Numbered from the stretch's first letter, positions 47,501 to 56,872 are shown. The stretch: DNA of 64,000 bases from Brachypodius melanocephalos (GCA_013398615.1 VZSR01000243.1:2206657-2270656), one strand, 5' to 3'. The notes: generated from the letters alone by a model not told the origin. A program made the numbers and translations.

Positions 47501-50500
47501 TGTGTGAAAACTCCCTGTAGCCGTTAATTCCCAAATTTGGGACCAAAAGTCCGTGGTCAGTGCCGTGGGCTGGTCCCCAGGTGATGTTAGTGAGCATCAG
47601 GAAGGCCCTGGCATTCTCCATGAGAATATTCCAGGGTGGAGAGAGCCTCCAAGACCAAAGTTTGGGAATTGTTCTGTAAATTGTTTCTAAGGAAGCAGCC
47701 CGTGGAGATGGGATTTGTCTCCTCATGTGTGTGCGTCACCTGGCACGGTGCTCTCAGGGCAGCACTAAAACCCAAATAATAATGAACTAACAGCACAACA
47801 CTAATTACCACCGGCTTCTGAAGGCTGCAGAAACACCCTGAGAGCAGCCTGAGCACAAAAAGCATTCCCAAAGACAATACTTTTTCTATTTTCGGCAGGT
47901 CCTACTCCATCCTGAACACCACCTTTTCCCCATCCCTTCAAGCCTTTGCTGATGGAGCTCTGGAGAGAAGGCAGCAGGAAGAGCAAGGGCCAGGGGACGC
48001 GGGGCCACTGACCATCATCTGCCAGAACGTGCAGGTGGGGACCCCACAGCCAGAAGTCACTGGGGACAAGCTTCCAGTGAATGCATTTCCCCAAAAAAAT
48101 TAACCTTTTCACTCCCTGCAGCACAAGTTACAAAGATTTTTGGATGACACAACCCCGTGCCCGAAGTGCCTCTCCAGCTGGGGTGGCAGGGCCCCATCCT
48201 CTGTCCCCCTTTATGCCACCATAAATTTACCAGGGTTAAAAATTCCCAAAGAGCTCCACAAACCCATAAAATCAATAAATCCTGCAGCCTTCCCTGGGAT
48301 GTTTGCCCAAGGGCAAGGCAGGAGGAGCCTGGTGTGTGGCTTGCTCAGGTTCTCTCCACTCTGGTGAAGGTCAAACCTGCTGCCACTTCGATTCCTGGAG
48401 AGGACACCCGGAGCAAAGGCTGGGAGTTAAAGGAGTAAAGGAGGGATTTATTAAAAGGATTTTAAAGGATCCACTTTGGGCAGTACAAGAGCCTGGCCAT
48501 GGCTCCACCCAAGATGGACCAGGGATCAAGAATTTTCACCCTTTTATAAGTTTTGGTCCATTTCCGTATTGGGGTTCATTGTCCAATTACAGCTTCAGGT
48601 TATGCAGTNNNNNNNNNNNNNNNNNNNNNNNNNNNNNNNNNNNNNNNNNNNNNNNNNNNNNNNNNNNNNNNNNNNNNNNNNNNNNNNNNNNNNNNNNNNN
48701 NNNNNNNNAAATTACCAATTAAGACACGGACTTCCCTTGCAGCCGCTGAGGATCAGCAGCCAGCCGGGCCCTCAGAAGCGCTGCCTGTTTGTCTGCAGGC
48801 ACGGCGAGAGGATGGATGTGGTTTTTGGGAAGTACTGGCTGTCCCAGTGCTTCGATGCCAAAGGTGAGCCCTGGGGGCATCCCACCATCTGATGGAGGAA
48901 GGAGGAGTGGCCACTGCCTGCTGGAAGCTGTGGGTTTCGACAGAAAATGATGGGTTTTGTGCAGTCTGCAGCAGAAAGTCATTCAGGGAGGAAATACTCC
49001 CTCCGTTTGCCAATATTTGGGGAAATATTGCAGGAGTGATTACTGCATTTACACCACCAAAGAGAAAATGCAGTCGTGATGTTGGTAGGCAGTGTTCAGT
49101 GAAAACATTTGCTGCCATCAAGAAAAAAATTTTGCACTGCTGGCTTTCAGTCCTAAATGGAAATAACACTGCTCAGAGTGGGCTTTGGGGCATAAATTGG
49201 TGCTTTTAACCCAATATTATGTCAGGTTTCAGACTATAGTGAACAAATTATAAGTGTAGGCTCTGTTGGCCTTAGAGCTGATCAGGAATCTGTCCTAAAA
49301 GTCTTTCTTGTATTCCAAAACACCAATACCTTGTAGTGAAATGATGATTTCACACCTCCCTTCTTTCTACACTGTGGCTGAAGAGCTCTGACTCTCCTGT
49401 AAAAGTGTAATGTTTGTTGTGGGATCGAAATTACTTTCCCATGGGGATATCAGTCCTAAAAAAAACCCTTTTTAGAACCCTAGAAATATTCTGTGCTGAT
49501 TTCGAGCTGCTGAGAGGTGTTTAATTTAATTCTGTGAGATTCCTGATGGGTTTACATGGGAAAAAAAGACTTCTGAAGAGCCAGGTCTAAGCAGGATCTG
49601 CAAAGCACGGCCGAGATGGTGGGAGAGGGGAAAATCAGAGGGAAAAATCAGAGGGGAAAATCCTGCTTCTATCCGAGGGAATAATTCCAGCTTGGCACCT
49701 CTCCCTGCAGGCAGGTACATGCGCAGTAACCTGAACATGCCTCACAACTTACCTCAGAGGAGTGGTGGTTTCAGGGATTACGAGAAGGACGCTCCCATCA
49801 CCGTGCTGGGCTGCACCCAGGCGAGGCTCGTGGGTAAGTGCTGCTCAGCAGGCAAAGCTTTCACCTGAAGGATGGGGAATTTGGGGAAGTAATTGTTCCC
49901 TGAGAGGGTGGGGAGGCCCTGGCACAGGTTGTCCACCCATGGAAGTGTCCAAGGAAAGGGTTTGGAGCAATCTGGGGTAGTGGAAGGTGTCTCTGCCCAT
50001 GAGGTTTTTGGTTTTTTCCAACCCAAATCATTCCATGAAGATCTTGCCCAGGAAGCTTCACTGTCTTCCTCCCACATCCTCCATCAGAGAAAGGAAAAGT
50101 GCAAGGCAGGAAAAAAAATGGATTATATGCCCTGAGCTAATGGGATTTAAACCTTTCAAGGAACTTTGCAAAGTCCCTTCACCTTCCTCAGGAATTTCCC
50201 TCTTCCAAAGGACACCTCACCTCCTTCAGCTGCTGCAGCTGAGGAGAAGGCAAAGCAGGAATGTGGGACATGGGGTGAAATCAGAGCCAGCAAAGGATGG
50301 GTGCCTTGGGAAGGTTCTGTTATTATCCACACTGGGCAGAAATGCAGCACTGTGGCTGTCACCTCATGCAAAGTACGCTTCTTTCATCCAGTTTGTCACA
50401 CCAGCACCTTTTTATCAATCTGCCTGGCTTTGAATTGTCACAAACACAGCCCAAATCATTCCCAGTGTTCTGCCTCCCTCCCCATCCTCATCGCTGACTT

Positions 50501-52739
50501 CTGAGCCTGTTGGTTTGTGTGCAGACAGAAAATCCTTTGCCAGGCAAAGACAAATCCTTTGCCACCCCATCTCGAGAGCTGTTTTGAGGCCAGCCCAGCC
50601 CCTCAAAGACACGAGCTTCAGCACCGAGCATTTCCTGCCACTCAAATCCTTCCGAGCACTCCTTGCTGGTCACATCCAAAACTAGGGCAGCTAAAATTAT
50701 CCTGGCCTTTTGGAACACAAATAAATCACTGTGCAGCAGCAGCAGCAGCAGCAGCAGGATGCTCAGGAGCCTGGCCACATGGCAGCAGGGTTTGCAATCT
50801 GCCAGCATCACTGCACACTTCGCTGGTGGCACTCGGGGGGCCAAGGACACACTTTGGGTGGCATTAGAGAGGTCCAAGGACACTTTGCTGGTGGCTTTGA
50901 AGAGGTCCAAGGACATATTTTGCTGTGGCTTTCAGGGCTGCAAGGACACACCTTGCTAATGGCAGTAAAGGGGTCCAAGGACACACAGTTTGTGACATTA
51001 AAGTGACAAGGACATGCTTTGTGTGGCATTAAAGGTACAAGGACACTTTGCTGGTGGCATTAATGGGGTCTGAGGACACTGCTGGTGGCAGTAAAGGTGT
51101 CTGAGGACACACTTTGTGAGGAATTAAAGGAGTTTGAGGACACACTTTCCTGATGGCAATGAATGGGTCCAAGGACATTTTGCTGGTGGCATTTGAGGAG
51201 TCTGAGGACACTGATTTGCTGGTGGCATTAAAGGGGTCCCAGGACTAACTTTGCTGTGGCATTCAAGGGATTAGAGGTCACAGTTTGCTGGTGGTGTTAC
51301 AGAGGTCTGAGGACACACTTCACTGATGGCATTGAGGGGGTCTGAGGACACAGTTTGCTGATGGCATTAAAGGTGTCCAAGGACACGCCTTTCTAGTGCC
51401 ATCAGAGGGGTCTGTGGACACACTCTGCTGGTGGCATTAAAAGGTTCCAAGGACACATTTTGTGTGGCATTAAAGGCGTCCAAGGACACACTTTGTGTGG
51501 CATTAAAAGGGTCTGAGGACACATTTTGCTTGTGGCATTAAAAGGTTCCAAGGACACACTTCGTGTGGCATTAAAAGGTTCCAAGGATACATTTTGCTGG
51601 TGGCATTGAAGGAGTCTGAGGACACACTCTGCTGTGGCATCCAAGGGTCCAAGGACAGGGCTGCAGCTGTGGTGGCACTGTGTGACCTTCACATAATTCC
51701 TGTGATTAATTATCCCTGTGACACAGGGCTGGAAGATGTCCCTCTCCTGATGACCCCTCTTCTCTCCTGACATTTTTGGGTCAGCCTGCCATGGTGACAG
51801 CCACTGTCAGGGTGAATGTCCCCTCCTTGCTGCCACTCCTTTGTCCTGTTCTTCCAACAGAGTGAAAATGTGGCTGCTGCTCCCTGCAAGGCTGAGCAGA
51901 TCCCTGCTCTCCCTTGGTTCCCTCAGGCTCTGCAGGAATATTAAAACCCTGCTGCAGGAATATTAAAAACCCTCGCAGGGGAGTTGATTCTTATCTCGTT
52001 TGCCTGATCTCCCACCTGTGTAATGAAATGCTGATTTATGCTAGCAGACGATCCAGCCAATTCAATTAAGCTGGGTTTGAGTTGTGTTGAATCATTTCAT
52101 TTACAGCTTACAAATGAAACAAAATTAAACCTTTACAAATTTTCTGGCTGCTTTTTCGGCCAGACCCATGAGCAGCAGCTCCTTGCAATGCCATTTACCT
52201 GGATTTATTCCCAAAGATCCAAACTTTCTTGCAGGTGAAGCCTTGCTAGAAACAAACACCATTGTAGACTACATCTACAGCTCCCCATCCCTGCGGTGTG
52301 TGCAGACAGCTCACAACATCCTGAAAGGTAAGAAATTCAGGCTGAATTCTCCTCATGTCCTGCATAAAACACTGACAAGCAAATGAAAAGCATGGACCTA
52401 AGTCCGTGGTGAATGGTAAATATTATTAATTTTATTATTAAATTAATTATTATCACTATATCGTATTATTTTATTATAATATTACATTAAATGATGTATT
52501 GTATATAATATATATTATAATTTAGATGCGAAATATATACAAAATATACTTTTTATAACATATAATTTATATCTAATATATTATTATTATATAGAGATAT
52601 ATATCTATTATATAGATATATATATCTATTATATAATATATCTGTATATAATAGATATATATATCTATTATATACAGATATATAATATAATATAATATAA
52701 TATAATATAATATAATATAATAGTTACAATAGAAATTAT

Positions 52740-52824
<85 letters not shown>

Positions 52825-55800
52825 GTGAATGGTAACTATCATTTCCATAGGAATATCTTTTCTATTAGCACAATCCATAGGGAAACCCTTTTCTAATTGC
52901 CCCAGCTGCCCTCCAGAGCTTGACATTCCCTGGCACGCATTAAATAATTACATTAAACACTTAATTTCCCACAGAAAAATAAACAAATTAACAATCAAAC
53001 CGAAGGATTAAAGCTGCTCCCTTCCTCCCCAGCTGCCTCCATTGCTACCTGGCCTCCTGTCCCTCTTTTCCAGGTATGCAGCAGGAGAACAACCTGAAGA
53101 TCCGCATCGAGCCGGGCTTGTTCGAGTGGACCAAGTGGGTGTCTGGGAGCTCCCTGCCAGCCTGGATCCCCCCCGTAGATCTGGCTGCAGCTACTCTAAG
53201 CGTGGATACAACCTACAGGTACCACCAAACGGGCATCAAAGGGACTGAGGCTGCTCAGTGGGAGATTTAGCACCAAGCTCTGCTGAGTTTTGAGATTTAG
53301 GCACTGACTGGAAGAGCTGCTGAGGCTCCCAAAGGAAACTCGGAGCAGGCTCGAGGCTGCTATGCCGACCTAAAAATTATATATATATAATATATATATA
53401 AATAAAATAAAATTTGGCTTGTCGTAAATCAAATTTCCCACATCACTGGCAATTCCTCCTGATCGTGGAGGTTTTCTTTCCAGCACTCCTCGTCCTGGGA
53501 TCTTTCAGGTTTCCAAGGAGCTCCCAAAGGATTTTGAACACTTTTCCTAAAACTTGGCAGCAATACACACAGGAGTGCCACCTGCAAGGGCTTGGTGACA
53601 AATATTTTGTGTCAGGGCTCCTGAGCTTTATGAAATCCTGGCGTTTCCCACCTGTGTTTAAAAACCCTCAGGTGGAATAAGCAATTGAAACACTAAAAGT
53701 TTAAAAAAAAAAAAAAAGAAGGAAAAGGTAAAGGAAACAAAAAAGAACCCTGATTTTTTTCTTAGCTAATTATACCACAAAGCACTTCCATCAGGAGCTG
53801 CTCGTGCTGTGTCACTGCAGCAAAAATTCCAGCACTTCCAGGATATCTAAATAAAATTCCTCACCCTGTATTCCTCACCACGGTGGCTCACAGTTCTGGG
53901 GGTTGAATTTCAGAACAGACACTTCCAGATTGAATCACAATTTCCATTTAGAACATTTGTGCTTTTATCATTTACTGGACCCGTTTTTCTGCTCACACAC
54001 CTTGCACTTAGAATTCTTTATTTTTTACCATTTACTGGACGTGTTTTTCCCCTCACAGACCTCATATTCCTGTCAGCAAGTTGGTGGTTTCTGAGTCTTA
54101 TGATACCTACATAAGCAGAAGCTACCAAGTAACAAAGGAAATCATCAGTGAATGTAAAGGCAAAGGTGAGTGCAGCAGAGGGGCTGAAAACCAAGCCAGG
54201 CAGGCTGGGGGGTGGATTCCAGCATTCCTGACCAATCCTTCCCTCTTAGGGGGTGAATCCCCACACCTGAATCTCTCATCCTCTCTCCCAGAAGCATTGC
54301 AAAGCCCTGCACCAGAGCTGTAATTTCAGACACGCTCACAAGAGGGGTCCATAAAGTGAAACAGCAGAATTGTTTTAGGGATCCTGACCCAATGGCAGCT
54401 GTTTCTTTCCCAATAAATGAGTTATTTGCCCTCTGCTGTGTGTTCCCAGCATTAAATGGGGCATTTTCCCTCCCCTCTCCGAGCTCCTCCTCCAAATTAT
54501 ATTCCCACAAAAACCTTAGAGCATTTCTCCAAACACAATACTGATTTTTTTAAAAAAAATCCCTAGCTGTTGTTGTTCACCCACAACACTCTGAGAAATT
54601 CCTAAATTCTGCTGTTTTCACTGATTTCACTTCACTGACCCCTCTCTGCATTCTGAGCTTTGATTTGAATGATTTGCACATGAAATTCAAAAGCACAGTG
54701 GGGCATTGGTTGTAAAGGACCTTGGGAATGGAAAAGCAAAGCTGCCCCTGTGGAAAGTCAGCCAGTGAAATTAAAGTGTTTCTTGTAATAGGAATTAATT
54801 TTTTGCGTAGGCAAAAAGCATCTGCTTCCCAGCACAGCTGAAATCTCGCTGGAATTTCTTGTTTTCTCCAGAAAGCATTTTTAAACGAAGCAGGAGTGAG
54901 TTAAGCATTACCCTGAAAGTTGAGAAATGCTCTAAACCTGTTAAAAAATCACATTTCTCCCCTTAATTCCCAGCCTGATGTGTTGTTATAGGACAAAATG
55001 CTTTAAGTGGCTGCTTGATCTTGGGCACCAAGCCTCTAAATCTGGCTTTGCCTCCCTGCTCAGCCTGTGTTTGTCATTTCATTTCAGGAAATAACATCCT
55101 GATCGTGGCTCATGCATCCTCCCTGGAGGCCTGCACCTGCCAGCTCCAAGGGCTGTCACCTCAGAACTCCAAGGATTTTGTACAGATGGTCCGAAAGGTA
55201 ACTGCCAGCAAGGAGAAACCCTGGCTCTGCAGAGAGAAAAACAAATTACATCCTGCTGGAACAGGCTGTGTCCTGAGTTTTATCCATTGCAGGAGTCAGG
55301 AGGCTGAAGGAGAAGAGTTTGAGAGGCTGGGGCAGGGTGTGGGGTCAGGTGTCCACCTAAAATGGGTTTGCAGGGATTGTTTGGTGTTTTGGGGGGTCAG
55401 GTGCACACCTAAAATGGGTTTGCAGGGATTGTTTGGTGTTTTGGGGGGTCAGGTGTCCACCTAAAATGGGTTTGCAGGGATTGTTTGGTGTTTTTGGGGG
55501 GTCAATGTCTACCTAAAATGGGTTTGCAGGGAGTGTTTGGGGTCAGATGTCCACCCGAGGTGGGTTTGCAGAGACTCTTTGGTGCTTTGTGGGTACCAGG
55601 GGCTGTGCAGAGAGCCCCAAACCCCCTCAGCACAGCCAGCAGGGCACCTCAGCCCTACAGCTCTTCCCCTTCTCCTCTCAAGAGATGCTACCCATCAAAA
55701 GGCTGGAAATCATAATGTTTTATTTTACTCTCCTTCCCTGCCCTCTGCCAGCCTTGCAGAAGCTCCCTGGGATATTCAGGGCTCATCTGGGATCCCCTGA

Positions 55801-56369
55801 GCTGCAGGAACATCCATACACCCCCCAGACCTCTGCTGGTTTGGGACCACATTTGGTTTGAGCTGGTCCCTACTTAAACCTACATTCCATTCAAACCTAG
55901 ATTCCATTGAAAATTACATTTTTAAAACCACATTCCATTCAAAACTACATTTTTTAAACCTGCCTTCCATTTAAAACTACACTCCACCCAAAATGCCATT
56001 TTTAACCCCACATTCCCAGGGTATAATCTGGTTTGGTTTTTTTCCCCCTCAGTGTTTTGCACAGGCAGGGGTCCACATTCTGTCAATCCGTCTGAAAATG
56101 GGCTTTAGGAGAGGAAAAGAGAGGAAAAAAAGGGTGAAATCCTGAGTAGCACAGCAGGGCTTCATCCCTTGGGATCTCCCAGCTCAGTCCCTGCTGGTTT
56201 TTTGCCTTAATTCCCATCTCTCTCCTGACAGATTCCCTACCTGGGGTTTTGCTCCTGCGAAGAACTGGGGGACACTGGTGTTTGGCAGCTGACAGACCCT
56301 CCCATCCTCCCTCTCACACATGGACCAACTGGAGGCTTTAACTGGAGAGAAACCCTCCTGCAGGAGTAG
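38503..56369 (+). CDS. UBASH3B: UBASH3B (STS-1/TULA-2), exons 2-14, 5' partial
   Basis: This is the gene-level entry; exons are listed separately. UBASH3B is a cytosolic histidine phosphatase that removes phosphate from tyrosine kinases such as ZAP-70 and Syk and dampens T-cell and platelet receptor signalling (established knowledge). The 13 exons join in phase to 1792 coding bases, giving 596 residues plus a split alanine. With a human-like 54-codon exon 1, total length would be about 650 residues, against 649 in human. Visible domains: end of UBA (exon 2), 2H phosphoesterase with PHITL (exon 3) and LHVTL (exon 5), SH3 (exon 6), histidine phosphatase (exons 8-14). No frameshift or premature stop is present. 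The paralogue UBASH3A is less likely because the phosphatase catalytic residues are all kept and the residue match is to UBASH3B as I recall it. Exon 1 is not in the window. Confidence 0.96.
38580..38864. repeat. Minisatellite, 56-base unit, 5 copies, in intron 2
   Basis: GTAGAAGAAATGGTGAATTT then GGGTTTCAGCCAT recurs at 38585, 38641, 38697, 38753 and 38809, exactly 56 bases apart. The array begins about 25 bases after the exon 2 donor and fills a third of intron 2. Confidence 0.95.
39336..39522 (+). CDS. UBASH3B: UBASH3B exon 3 (2H phosphoesterase, first HxT)
   Basis: The exon lies between AG at 39334-39335 and the donor GTAAAG at 39523. It is 187 bases: one base completing the tryptophan codon, then 62 codons from LFSHVGDPFLDD to CQFFM. 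It contains PHITLCQF, the first HxT motif of the 2H phosphoesterase (PDE) domain found in STS proteins. Intron 2 (779 bases) is largely a 56-base minisatellite. Confidence 0.96.
39922..40120 (+). CDS. UBASH3B: UBASH3B exon 4 (2H phosphoesterase)
   Basis: The acceptor is AG at 39920-39921 and the donor is GTGAGT at 40121. The exon is 199 bases, 66 codons plus one base. It reads CEDSKVDALTEALQ through LELYTSSNFIGLFVKEESAEVLKKFAADFAAEAASKA. This is the middle of the phosphoesterase domain and is very close to mammalian UBASH3B. Intron 3 (39523-39921) holds nothing recognisable apart from a T-rich tract near 39797. Confidence 0.96.
40160..40728. repeat. Minisatellite, about 50-base unit, in intron 4
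   Basis: About ten imperfect copies of AGCCCAGCTTGGGCATTGAT, then AGAAAACCAAA, then TTTGGTGTCATGAAGG. It starts some 40 bases after the exon 4 donor. Units vary in length and sequence, so it is older than the 56-base array in intron 2. Confidence 0.88.
40729..43320. other. Rest of intron 4, no gene seen
   Basis: T runs at 41438-41450 and 42713-42724, a short (GAT)n tract at 43199-43219, otherwise unassigned. No exon seen. Confidence 0.55.
43321..43490 (+). CDS. UBASH3B: UBASH3B exon 5 (2H phosphoesterase, second HxT)
   Basis: The acceptor is AG at 43319-43320 and the donor is GTAAAG at 43491. The exon is 170 bases, in phase with exon 4 (a split aspartate codon). It reads DVHVEPHKKQLHVTLAYHF through AAIFSRDIRFVNHE. 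LHVTL is the second HxT motif that completes the 2H active site. The last 25 bases of the exon and its donor are repeated four more times in tandem directly downstream; see the repeat at 43466-43783. Translation past the donor meets TAA at 43497, so failure to use this donor would end the protein. Confidence 0.96.
43466..43783 (+). repeat. Tandem repeat seeded by the end of exon 5 and its donor
   Basis: The 3' end of exon 5 (GGACATTCGCTTCGTCAACC, then ACGAG and donor GTAAAG) and about 40 bases of following intron are repeated four more times. GGACATT starts at 43466 (exon), 43534, 43597, 43660 and 43723, steps of 68, 63, 63 and 63. Intronic copies read GGACATTCACTTTGTCAA, sharing substitutions absent from the exon, so they arose from one another after a first duplication. 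Copies 2 and 3 keep GGTAAAAG donor-like sequence; copies 1 and 4 read AAGTTAAA. Confidence 0.93.
43930..44885 (-). mobile_element. Candidate antisense solo LTR in intron 5
   Basis: On the plus strand the block is bounded by TGTGGGG (43930) and CCCCACA (ending 44885), a 7-base inverted repeat. An inner boundary at TGTTAGAGC (43959) is also possible. Read on the minus strand it has an AATAAA poly(A) signal near its 3' end (plus-strand TTTATT at about 44012-44018), giving LTR order. No target-site duplication or retroviral coding sequence was seen. The length, about 950 bases, is large for a solo LTR, so it may be two elements. Confidence 0.45.
44967..45175 (+). CDS. UBASH3B: UBASH3B exon 6 (SH3 domain)
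   Basis: The acceptor is AG at 44965-44966 and the donor is GTAGGT at 45176. The exon is 209 bases, 69 codons plus two. It reads TLQVIYPYTPQNDDELELVPGDFIFM, then SEGWIYGISL, then GLLPENYITKADECGTWVFHG. This is a complete SH3 fold: the ALYPY-like start, the acidic RT loop, the GW of the n-Src loop and the final PENY. SH3 domains bind proline-rich partners; in this family CBL is a known ligand. An antisense LTR-like element ends about 80 bases upstream. Confidence 0.97.
45230..45620. other. A-rich unassigned stretch in intron 6
   Basis: Contains AATAAAAGAATAAAAG-like and TTTAATTAAAG sequence, resembling the poly(A)-signal end of a degraded antisense retroelement. I cannot find boundaries, so it is left unnamed. 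Confidence 0.25.
47899..48034 (+). CDS. UBASH3B: UBASH3B exon 7 (linker before phosphatase)
   Basis: The acceptor is AG at 47897-47898 and the donor is GTGGGG at 48035. The exon is 136 bases: one base completing the glycine codon, then SYSILNTTFSPSL through GPLTIICQNVQ. It is the linker between SH3 and phosphatase domains and the least conserved part of the protein. Compared with the human protein as I recall it, the segment after SYSILNT differs at many positions and appears one residue longer. LTIICQ then resumes the conserved sequence. Intron 6 (45176-47898, 2.7 kb) has A-rich and T-rich tracts but no recognised gene. Confidence 0.93.
48430..48608 (-). mobile_element. Antisense LTR relic next to an assembly gap
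   Basis: The plus strand is the reverse complement of the 2912/12076 LTR family over the poly(A) signal (GGATTTATTAAAAGG), GGATCCACTTTGGGCAGTAC, AAGAGCCTGGCCA, the TATA region (CTTTTATAAGTTTTGGTCCA) and part of U3 (TATTGGGGTTCATTGTCCAA). It runs into the gap at 48609. The U5 side (left of 48430) does not match well, so it is a diverged subfamily. Left boundary unknown. Confidence 0.7.
48609..48708. other. Assembly gap (100 N) in intron 7
   Basis: Exactly 100 N, placeholder for unknown length, inside the antisense LTR and 34 bases before exon 8. The true intron 7 may be much longer than the 708 bases shown. Confidence 0.98.
48743..48863 (+). CDS. UBASH3B: UBASH3B exon 8 (RHG catalytic motif)
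   Basis: The acceptor is AG at 48741-48742 and the donor is GTGAGC at 48864. The exon is 121 bases, 40 codons plus one. It reads PLRISSQPGPQKRCLFVCRHGERMDVVFGKYWLSQCFDAK. CRHGERMD is the phosphohistidine motif of the histidine phosphatase (PGM-like) fold; the histidine (about residue 392) forms the phospho-enzyme. The exon starts only 34 bases after a 100-N assembly gap, so its branch-point region is partly missing from the assembly. Confidence 0.96.
49711..49833 (+). CDS. UBASH3B: UBASH3B exon 9 (phosphatase domain)
   Basis: The acceptor is AG at 49709-49710 and the donor is GTAAGT at 49834. The exon is 123 bases and codes for RYMRSNLNMPHNLPQRSGG then FRDYEKDAPITVLGCTQARLV with split glycines at both ends. 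Another AG at 49713-49714 lies just inside the exon (GCAGG after the acceptor), but the protein frame requires the first. Intron 8 (48864-49710) shows nothing recognisable. Confidence 0.95.
49895..50041 (+). mobile_element. CR1-like LINE 3' end in intron 9
   Basis: Sense CR1: GTTCCCTGAGAGGGTGGGGA, GGTTGTCCACCCATGGAAGT, GGTTTGGAGCAATCTGGGGT, AGTGGAAGGTGTCTCTGCCC, then TTCCAACCCAAATCATTCCA. Confidence 0.9.
50738..50757. repeat. (CAG)n short microsatellite
   Basis: Six to seven CAG units in intron 9, just left of the large minisatellite. Confidence 0.9.
50830..51660. repeat. Large minisatellite, about 40-base unit, in intron 9
   Basis: About twenty copies of GGTCCAAGGACACACTTTGC then TGGTGGCATTAAAG over 830 bases. 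Units alternate between CCAAGGACAC and CTGAGGACAC versions and vary between about 33 and 45 bases. It makes up a third of intron 9. Confidence 0.92.
51661..52234. other. End of intron 9
   Basis: Unique sequence leading to the exon 10 acceptor, with a short duplication of GCAGGAATATTAAAA at about 51931-51970. Confidence 0.55.
52235..52327 (+). CDS. UBASH3B: UBASH3B exon 10 (second catalytic arginine)
   Basis: The acceptor is AG at 52233-52234 and the donor is GTAAGA at 52328. The exon is 93 bases and codes for EALLETNTIVDYIYSSPSLRCVQTAHNILK between split glycines. SPSLRCVQTA contains the second conserved arginine of the phosphatase pocket (about residue 474, matching Arg462 of the shorter mouse numbering). 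Confidence 0.95.
52418..52823. repeat. AT-rich satellite block in intron 10
   Basis: Successive subdomains: ATTATTATT-rich, TATA-rich with a perfect palindrome at 52636-52683, (TAATA)n at about 52682-52722, (ATAATG)n at about 52747-52780, and (AAT)n at 52781-52823. There is almost no G or C. The block occupies over half of the 746-base intron 10. Confidence 0.93.
53074..53218 (+). CDS. UBASH3B: UBASH3B exon 11 (phosphatase domain)
   Basis: The acceptor is AG at 53072-53073 and the donor is GTACCA at 53219. The exon is 145 bases and reads MQQENNLKIRIEPGLFEWTKW then VSGSSLPAWIPPVDLAAATLSVDTTY, ending in two bases of an arginine codon. IEPGLFEW carries the conserved acidic residue region of the PGM-like active site. 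Confidence 0.95.
53380..53415. repeat. (TA)n tract in intron 11
   Basis: Short TATATATA run followed by AATAAAATAAAAT. Confidence 0.8.
54059..54165 (+). CDS. UBASH3B: UBASH3B exon 12 (phosphatase domain)
   Basis: The acceptor is AG at 54057-54058 and the donor is GTGAGT at 54166. The exon is 107 bases and codes for PHIPVSKLVVSESYDTYISR then SYQVTKEIISECKGK between split arginine and glycine codons. It matches the family without gaps. Confidence 0.95.
55088..55197 (+). CDS. UBASH3B: UBASH3B exon 13 (second catalytic histidine)
   Basis: The acceptor is AG at 55086-55087 and the donor is GTAACT at 55198. The exon is 110 bases and reads NNILIVAHASSLEACTCQ then LQGLSPQNSKDFVQMVRK. VAHASSLEA carries the second active-site histidine (about residue 577, matching His565 of mouse numbering). 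Intron 12 (54166-55087) shows no repeat I can name. Confidence 0.96.
55325..55580. repeat. Minisatellite, about 52-base unit, in intron 13
   Basis: About five copies of CACCTAAAATGGGTTTGCAG then GGATTGTTTGGTGTTTTGGG. CACCT landmarks are at 55352, 55406, 55458 and about 55510; the last copy is shortened. TTTGCAGGGA within each unit resembles a 3' splice site. Confidence 0.9.
55865..56010. repeat. Degenerate ACATTCCATTCAAAAC repeat in intron 13
   Basis: Seven to eight imperfect units of CTACATTCCATTCAAAAC, some missing several bases. An old short-unit tandem array. Confidence 0.75.
56232..56369 (+). CDS. UBASH3B: UBASH3B exon 14 (C-terminus and stop)
   Basis: The acceptor is AG at 56230-56231. 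The exon codes for IPYLGFCSCEELGDTGVWQL then TDPPILPLTHGPTGGFNWRETLLQE, with the stop TAG at 56367-56369. The end is the same as that of mammalian UBASH3B, so the C-terminus is complete. The 3' UTR follows directly. Confidence 0.96.
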   Translation: MPYLGFCSCEELGDTGVWQLTDPPILPLTHGPTGGFNWRETLLQE

Positions 56370-56872
56370 GGGAGACCCCAGCAAGGACAGCCCATGGCCT
56401 TTCCCAGCGTTGGAGAATGTCTCTTCTTCCTTGTGTTTTATTGACAACGGGGGGAAAAAAAAAACAAAAAAACAAACCCCTCATCATCTGTCCAGTGGGT
56501 CACTCAAAGCATATCTCACACAGCCACCACAGCCCTGCAGAAAAGAAAAATAATCTCATTTACAACAAAAAGGGGCTGATTGGAGGGGGAAAAAAATATT
56601 AAAATACAGCTTGAGGCTCTTGCACAGCACGGAGTCAGCTTGGGGTTGGTTCCCCCAGTTTGAAGGGAGCTCTGGTGACACTTTCACTGCCACCTGCACC
56701 ACGTGAAGCAACGAGCCCCGGGTCAGGCAGGATGCTGGGGTTGTTTTTTTCTCACTGCTATTTTTGCAAAGCGTCTGCAGGCTTGTTCAGCACCTCGTGC
56801 TTGCTCCTCTCCCAGCCCCCAAAGCCTCAGCGCCCTCCAGAAAAATAAAAGTGTGTCCCCGAGGCTGGAAAT
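56370..56872 (+). other. UBASH3B: UBASH3B proximal 3' UTR with poly(A) signal
   Basis: Non-coding sequence follows the TAG stop. A canonical AATAAA is at 56844-56849, followed at once by a GTGTGT-containing stretch, a plausible proximal cleavage site. Whether this site or a distal one is mainly used cannot be read from sequence. Confidence 0.5.
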
